Source: Litomosoides sigmodontis (Eukaryota > Nematoda > Chromadorea > Rhabditida > Onchocercidae). Taken from it: a stretch of DNA of 64,000 nt. Shown one piece after another: positions 23,943-64,000 of the stretch. Position numbers and translations under genes: made by a program. The notes beneath the pieces were generated by a model, which made no database searches, had not been told where the DNA came from, and saw only the letters and a list, made by a program, of their open reading frames with translations. The stretch's first letter is position 1. Each line of letters starts with the position of its first letter. The stretch is from positions 9,343,823 to 9,407,822 of the forward strand of contig OY718803.1 in assembly GCA_963070105.1 (NCBI GenBank), written 5' to 3'.

Positions 23943-26937
23943 ATGCCACCAAAGAACGCTCCACCGAAAAAGGCCGACCAGAAAAAAAAAGAAAAAATAA
24001 TTGAAGATAAAACATTTGGACTGAAAAATAAGAAAGGAGCAAAAACACAGAAGTATGTGCAACAAGTGACAAATCAGGCAAGCGACGTTGCTTGAAGTAT
24101 ATCTGTAATCGATCTATTGTAACAGTCAATCATTTTCTAGTTTTCTTTTCGCTTTTTCCTTTTTTTTTCAAGTAAATGCCTGAAATTTTCGATGTTAAAC
24201 TTCCAGTGATTTTCCAGAACATTGCATTGTTAAGCTGTGGTGATATCTTTGTTTTTTTTTTTGTGAACATAGGATTTCGGTTTGCCTTATTTAGTCTGGT
24301 TTTTAAACAGGCCATCCCTTTTGAAGATTAAATATGGTAATGTAAACCATGCAAAAATCGATGCAGAAAAAGGTGCGGCCAAGAAGAAAACAATTGATGG
24401 TGAACTGCAAGATTTGAATAAACTTTTGAAACCTGTTACTGAGATGCCTAAGGTGGCGCGAGGTATGTTTTGATTTAAGTAGAAGCTGGGAAAACTTTTT
24501 GTCATTGACTTCATGTTTTCTTATGTTGCTAAACTAAATAGTATTTATATTATGCCACCATGTGACGAAATTTTGAATTTTCCTTTTAGTTTAAGTTATT
24601 TGTGCTAAAAACATATAATTACATCTGTTGTTAGTTGCAACAGTTAGCAACAGTAATTACTGTTTGATCTTGATATGAAACTTTAATGCGTGTACTTTCA
24701 ATTGCAGACGTCGATCCAAAATCAGTAGTTTGTTTGTTTTACAAGCAAGGAATGTGTCATAAGGGTGAAAAGTGCAAATTTAGTCACGACTTATCGAAGG
24801 AACAAAAGACAGCTAAAAAAAATCTTTATGTTGACAGTCGAGATTTATCAAAGGAAGATGGTAAATATTATATCCTTTCTTGTCGCTTACAGTGAGAATA
24901 GAGCGCTTTGGATTAAAAGGAAAGAGGAGAGATAAAGATGGCTCTGGAACCAACATGTCACTAGTAGTGCAAAATGATATTTCAGTTATGTTGTTTAATT
25001 TATTTAAAATTTCTCTCCCTCATTAATTTGCTTTAACGATGAAATTATTGTCATCATTAACGATTATTGTGCAGCATCGATTTCAGATAGGATAGATGAT
25101 TGGGATGAATCTAAATTAAGCGAAGTCGCCGAGAAAAAACATGGAGAACATGATAGAAAAAGGCCAAATCAAACAGATATTGTAAGTTCCTCTGTGCGTA
25201 ACAAGTATATCTTTTCGAATATGCTTTATGAATATATTTTGCTTTCAGGTTTGTAGATATTTCCTGGAAGCTGTTGAAAATAGCAAATACGGTTGGTTTT
25301 GGGAATGTCCAAATGGAGACGGTTGTATTTATAGGCATGCCTTGCCATCAGGTTATATCCTGAAGAAGGATAAGAAGAAATTAGATGAGCACAAACGACT
25401 AAATGAAATCAGTCTGGAAGAACTTCTGGAGAAAGAGGTGTTGTATTTGAAATTTTAAGACTGTTTAAAGTCTGGAATTTCGTGTTATTCTCGTTTGTTC
25501 CTTTTTCAGCGTGCACAGCTTAAGCCGGAAAATCTTACGAAAGTGTCGCTGGAAACATTTATCTGTTGGAAAAAAAAGAAGTTACGAGAGCGAAAAAAGA
25601 AAATTGCAGAAGAAGTAAAAGAAAAAAAGAAAAACATTAAGACTGGTAAATCGGTAAGGTTTTCCAATCATTTATTACTAGCAGTTCGCTATCACCACGT
25701 GAATATAGGTAGCTTATTCAAAATAACATCTTTTTGAACGGAAATTTTTCAAAATGATTATTTAGGGTAAAGAGATTTAACAGCGTATTTATTATTTTCT
25801 AGTCCTACTGTTGGTAACAATGTTGAATTTATTCTTAACAATCGACTTTTTCATATGTTAAATCCTTTGAAGGTTATGTATTTATCTTCAAAATATCTGT
25901 TTCAGGTAGGAATGAGTGGTCGTGATTTGTTCACCTACAATCCAGAATTGATGATTGAAGATGAGGAAGATATGGAGGGTGGTGTTGCATTTGAGAGAGG
26001 ATTTGAAGAGGAAGATAATGACGAGGTTTTTATTTGCCTGTTTTATACAACTATTTTGCTTTTTCGCAAACAAGATAAAGGATTTTTTGAAATAAGGAAC
26101 TTTCATGTCCTTTACTGCCATTTATTATGGAACCTCCTTTTATGCGTTAATGATTTTTTGAGACTGCGAGTTTAGATAATTATAAGTTTTTTTTCGGGAT
26201 ATAGTTATAAGTTCATTATTCTTTTTCATAATTGTAGTCGTTTTTTTCAGTCAGAGATAAAAGCATTCGAAATCGATGAGCGTACATTTTACTGCATCGA
26301 TGATGAAGGGCGTATGTTGGATGATGACTTGTATGAAGATGAAAAGGTCTTGCTTTTTGCAATCGTAAAGCTAAGCAAAAAAATTCTTTATCATTGTTCT
26401 GCTAAAATTATAAAATTATAACTTCCATCTATTTCTATTTGCCATATTTGATTTGATGAAGTAATTATGTCAAAACTTTTGTGCATACGGTAGTTGTTTA
26501 GCTAGAGACAGAATCATTTCAAGTCGAGAGGCATGAATTACGTAGCATTAATGATCATGAATGCATGGTGCATGACTTGCTAAACGTTGAAAAGGTTTGC
26601 GCCATTTCTTTATGTTTTATATTTTTTTTCTGTCAGCTTGGATTAAATTTACAGTATCTTCCTAAAACGCTTTTCCATTTGTGTGTTTCACCGAAAACTG
26701 CCACAAACATAGCCTTAAAAAAAATATTTTTTCATTATGTTTGTGAATCACAATTCTTTTATTTAACATCAATTTTTCATGTATGATTGCTTTTTACAAT
26801 TTTTGTTATTTTAGAGAGAGGAGATTGATGGTAATATTATAAACATGGAAATTAATGAAGATTTATTCAATGCAGACGAGATACCTTTTGACGATGAAAA
26901 TGATACTGTTAAAAAGGTAGCCAGAATGAGAGTGTAA
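23943..26937 (+). CDS. ZC3H15: Zinc finger CCCH protein ZC3H15 / DRG family regulatory protein 1
   Basis: Ten exons join to 431 codons (human ZC3H15 has 426): 23943-24077, 24327-24462, 24708-24860, 25075-25181, 25249-25437, 25510-25653, 25906-26025, 26251-26346, 26502-26594 and 26815-26937. The N-terminus is nearly identical to the vertebrate protein: MPPK, then [20 protein letters not shown]. Two CCCH fingers follow: C99-x7-C107-x5-C113-x3-H117, and a long one C179-x17-C197-x5-C203-x3-H207. Next comes the DFRP region ([33 protein letters not shown]), which in the human protein binds and stabilises the GTPase DRG1, and then an acidic tail. The protein acts in the cytoplasm with ribosome-associated DRG1. 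Exon 1 ends CAG|GCAAGC, so the first intron is GC-AG; the join gives VTNQ-IKYG against VTHQ-VKFG in human, which supports it. The acidic C-terminal third is the least conserved part. Confidence 0.93.
24078..24326 (+). other. GC-AG intron in ZC3H15
   Basis: The intron starts GCAAGC after a CAG exon end and finishes TTTTGAAG. No GT site nearby keeps the frame, and the spliced protein matches the conserved N-terminal block of ZC3H15 across the join. Confidence 0.75.
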
Positions 26938-27538
26938 GAGAAGAATCGAGTTTCATAATCATTTCGTTTTGCTTTTCTGTGAAATTGAGCTGACGATCAG
27001 TGATATGAGATAAATTGTTTGCTAACTGGAATTATGGTTTTTCATTGAAAACGCTTTCCATAATTCACTGTTGAATTGTCAGAGCGTATGCTTGTAAGAA
27101 ATTCGTCTCTACATTTTTGTTGTAAATATGGGCGAGGACTAATGCACTTGCTCCCAGTGGTGCATTATATTTCGTTATTGATGCTTTCGATAAATTTTGT
27201 TAAATACAAATGAGTTACATTTGAACAGTCAAAAATTCTGCAATGAAGGATGAAGATGAAGAGATAGCTACGCTTAACTTAATCCTGTGCTAATACGATT
27301 CACTCTTGTTAAATTTCGAAAAATGCAATAATGCGCCGCCTCTGTTCCGGTTATGCTTTACAGGAAAAAAATGTCGCCGTTGCATTGTCATTTCTTCCAC
27401 CCATTTAACTGATGATGAACTTGAAACGCTTCCTCTATTACCTGTTGTTGGTAATACACGCGGCACGCGGTCATTATGTTGCCATTTCATTTATGCCAGT
27501 AAAGTGAGTGGGGAAGAGGAAGCGAGTTGTGGACGATA

Positions 27539-27619
27539 GATGAATGAATGAATGAATGAATGAGTGGATGGATGGACGGATGGGTGGACGGATGGATGGA
27601 TGGATGGGTGGATGGATGA
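27539..27619. repeat. Degenerate GAAT/GGAT tetranucleotide repeat
   Basis: About twenty tandem 4-base units shift from GAAT to GGAT with scattered GGAC and GGGT variants. This is an interrupted microsatellite. Confidence 0.85.
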
Positions 27620-28973
27620 TCGCTTTCCACGCAGTGCTTTTAGAAAATCAGGTTTGTGACAGTGATGAAGTGATGATGGGTGGTTAGTGTTAGTTCGGTG
27701 ACGAGATTGAAATGACAAACGTCCATCCACTCTTCCAACCCTTTTCACGGTGTTCTGGCAGCATCCTGCGTGCTGACACATCCTCCACGATATCGATGGC
27801 GTGAAAATGTGTTGTGCTGTACGGTTGAAGTCTCGTTGTTGTTGCTCCCGATCTCTATGCCTTTTCTGCTTCAATGCATAAATCTTATGTGATTGAAGGC
27901 ATTATTACATTTTAGTGAAACGGTATCATTCAATTCAAAGGTACATTTTTGGAAGCATACAGAAGGCTATTGTAATTTATTTTGAAATGAAATTCAAAAT
28001 TCCTATACAAAATATGTTTGAAAGATTTTGATTTGAATTTTGATCATTTAAATGAGCAGTTTTCACGCATTTCATGCAATTCGTTCCACTGTTCTTTACA
28101 ATTATTTTAATTCTACCTTTTCTTTCTCTGCACATTTCCATCTCTCTCTCTCTCTCTGTCTCTCTTCCCCCCACCTAATCCATTCATTAATCCAAGTAAT
28201 GTAACCGATGAAGACTGATCGTCGTCCTACCTTTCTCTCTCTCTCTCTCTCTCTCCATCATCATCCCTTAATCCTAACTGACCTTGTATCATTCAAACAC
28301 TCAAGCTGCAACATATATCCACTGGAAAAGTATGTAAATGTGGAATGAAAATAGACAAAGGTGGAAAAGATTGAAGGGATGAGTGTTGATTGCGGTTGTT
28401 GCGTAAGAAACGAAAGATTGCTAATGAATGAGATGAGTTCTGCAATGCGGGCGAAGATGATAATTCAATGGAAATTTTTGAAATATAAAATAATGGTTGC
28501 TATGGTCTCAGAGAGGAGGAGGGAATCGACGAAGAGAAAGATGAAAAGTGAAAGCAAATCGATCATTGCCGGAAAAAGACATCGGAATTTTAGGAAAAAG
28601 TATTCCTTTGTTGAAGTCCAGCTGTCAGTCATTTCATGTGCTACTTGCTGTGGACATACGGACAGTGTCCGGAGGAGGAGGTATAGCGCTGACTAGCTAG
28701 TCTAATCTATGACCTAGACTGATTGATGTGGTAGGTAGGCTTTTGCTGAGCAATTTCAGAGTGAAGTAAGGAAGTATAAAATATGCGTGCATGCATTGGT
28801 GGTGGCGCAGCACGCAGCCTGCAATAGCAGCACCAATTAGAAGGGGAAGAAGACGAAGGGAAAGGTGCGCTATGCGTAACGATGTTGTTACCGGTCGGTA
28901 AGATAGTAGTAGTAGTAATGGGACGCGACCGGTGCTGCCGATCGAGGTGTAGAGCGGTGATGGAAGAGGGAGG

Positions 28974-29003
28974 CAGGGGGAGGGGGAGGGGGAGGGGGAG
29001 GTC
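28974..29003 (+). repeat. GGGGGA tandem repeat, G-quadruplex-prone
   Basis: Five tandem runs of about five G separated by single A sit on the plus strand, followed by GGTCGGGTCGGG. Such spaced G-tracts meet the usual sequence rule for G-quadruplex formation. Confidence 0.75.
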
Positions 29004-29733
29004 GGGTCGGGTAGGTGTGCAATCGTCGTCGTCGTCATCATCATCATCATTTTGGAGAGAATTGCTGAACACACTTATCCCCCCCCCCTCTCCTCTTCCT
29101 CTCCCCCGCCTTCTCTTCTATCAATTGATAGACAGATACCCGAGCACCGAGCATTCTATTTGTTTCACTTCACCTCGTGGTAGTAATATGGTTGAAAAGG
29201 TAGCAGCAGCAACACAAGGGGAAGGGGAAAAAAGGAGGGAGGAAAAGAATTGCTTGATTGGTTTGGTTTGGTTTGGTTTGGTTGGTTGGTTGGTTGGTGG
29301 GTTGATTGGTTGGTTGACTGGTTCATTTGCCTCCTTCCTTTCATCCTCCGCCTATACCTTCCTCTCCTACCTGTAATAATTTCTCTTCCTCCCTCCGATG
29401 CTACTTCATTCCCATCGCTCCTTACTCGTTTCAATTTCGAAACAAACAATTCATTAATTTCGTCGTGAAATTCATTCACTCACTGCACAGTCTTTTGTTC
29501 TGCTAACACTGTTCTTTTAACAATTCCTCGTGAGCCTCACTTTCCTTAACACCAGTAACGGAGAAGCAGTAGTGGTAGTAGTAGTAGTAGTAGTAGTAGC
29601 AGTGATGAACATTGCGCTTACTGCTCAACAGTCCTCCTTCAAACTGTAGGAAGGTATTGTAATGTGTTACTGTTGAAGGCAACGATGACGGTAATGTACT
29701 GCTCTTCTCCTTCTCCTTCTCCTCTTATGGTCG

Positions 29734-29765
<32 letters not shown>

Positions 29766-30001
29766 GATGGTGTTGTTGATGGTGATGGTTAGTGATGAAA
29801 ACGAAGTATCATCGATAGTATTGAAATATGAATTGGCCATTTCCTTTTTTTCATTTTCAATTTACGAAATGACACAAAATGTCACTTTCCAGTCCTCTTT
29901 TCTTCCATTAATGATGATATGAGTATATTTTTAGCATTTTGAAAACATTAAATTGTCCGGATAACCAGTAAGCATTCAGTATTTTGGTTGCTAACTGTAA
30001 C

Positions 30002-30004
<3 letters not shown>

Positions 30005-30042
<38 letters not shown>
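30005..30042. repeat. TG dinucleotide microsatellite
   Basis: An uninterrupted run of about 19 TG units ends roughly 165 bases before the first lrp-1 coding exon. Confidence 0.9.
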
Positions 30043-30045
<3 letters not shown>

Positions 30046-30208
30046 TAAATTACTCACCGTGATCACTCTTCAGTTATCATTCCGGATGTAGATGTGACAG
30101 TTATCTTTTGTCATTTCAGATGTGGTAGTTAATCGTCGTGCAAAGACGACAGAAACAATACGTACAATTACATCTAATATATCTCTCCTATTTTTCTATA
30201 TTTAGAGC

Positions 30209-64000
<33,792 letters not shown>

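Larger units (their letters stand above)
26938..30208. other. Repeat-rich intergenic region upstream of lrp-1
   Basis: This 3.3-kb spacer precedes the first lrp-1 exon and should contain its promoter. It is dense in simple repeats: GAAT/GGAT-type at 27539-27619, CT runs at 28140-28162 and 28232-28254, a GGGGGA run near 28974-29003, CGT/CAT triplets near 29023-29050, TTGG-type at 29250-29325, TAG at 29571-29600, GTT at 29733-29765 and TG at 30005-30042. Open frames in 27290-29480 are translations of these repeats and are not genes. Confidence 0.65.

Noticed and set aside
28697..29479. Overlapping Ser/Pro/Gly-rich open frames on both strands
   Set aside because: They follow simple repeats in several frames at once, with no splice structure or recognisable domain.

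Overview
The window reads as nuclear DNA of a nematode, most likely a filarial (onchocercid) species. The DNA is AT-rich, genes are broken into many short exons by introns of about 60-400 bp with TTTCAG- or TTTTAG-type acceptors, coding density is low, simple repeats are common, and the long gene encodes a nematode-style LRP-1/megalin. There is no sign of bacterial, viral or transposon coding sequence. The filarial assignment is inference; the eukaryotic gene structure is read directly.

Layout: (1) 423-7793 (+) holds the 3' nineteen exons of an unrecognised, mostly disordered protein whose 5' end lies outside the window. (2) 10320-11716 (-) is a complete seven-exon kappaB-Ras (NKIRAS)-type small GTPase. 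(3) 15276-18667 (-) is a complete eleven-exon secreted S28 serine peptidase (PRCP/DPP7/PRSS16 family). (4) 22078-23174 (-) is a complete four-exon SFT2-domain Golgi/vesicle protein. (5) 23943-26937 (+) is a complete ten-exon ZC3H15/DFRP1 orthologue, divergent from gene 4. (6) 30209 to the right edge (+) is an 89-exon lrp-1 gene, the megalin/LRP2-class endocytic receptor. It has a signal-peptide exon, four LDL-receptor class A clusters of 6, 8, 10 and 11 repeats, eight YWTD beta-propellers with flanking EGF modules, a transmembrane segment and the start of the cytoplasmic tail. Exon phases stay consistent through all the models and give 929 (partial), 199, 495, 171, 431 and at least 4656 codons.

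The genes do not form one pathway. ZC3H15 serves translation with the DRG1 GTPase, SFT2 serves endosome-Golgi traffic, the S28 enzyme is a secreted or lysosomal peptidase, kappaB-Ras is a signalling GTPase, and LRP-1 is an apical endocytic receptor. I found no operon-like tight same-strand spacing.

The most useful unusual signals are: an S28 intron whose 5' end reads GA instead of GT; three well-supported GC-AG introns (one in ZC3H15, two in lrp-1); a roughly 700-bp (ATA)n tract in an lrp-1 intron; a dibasic RKKR insert in the last LRP-1 propeller; a kappaB-Ras with altered GTPase motifs; and an unfamiliar conserved-looking protein at the left edge. I did not find a convincing new multi-gene system.
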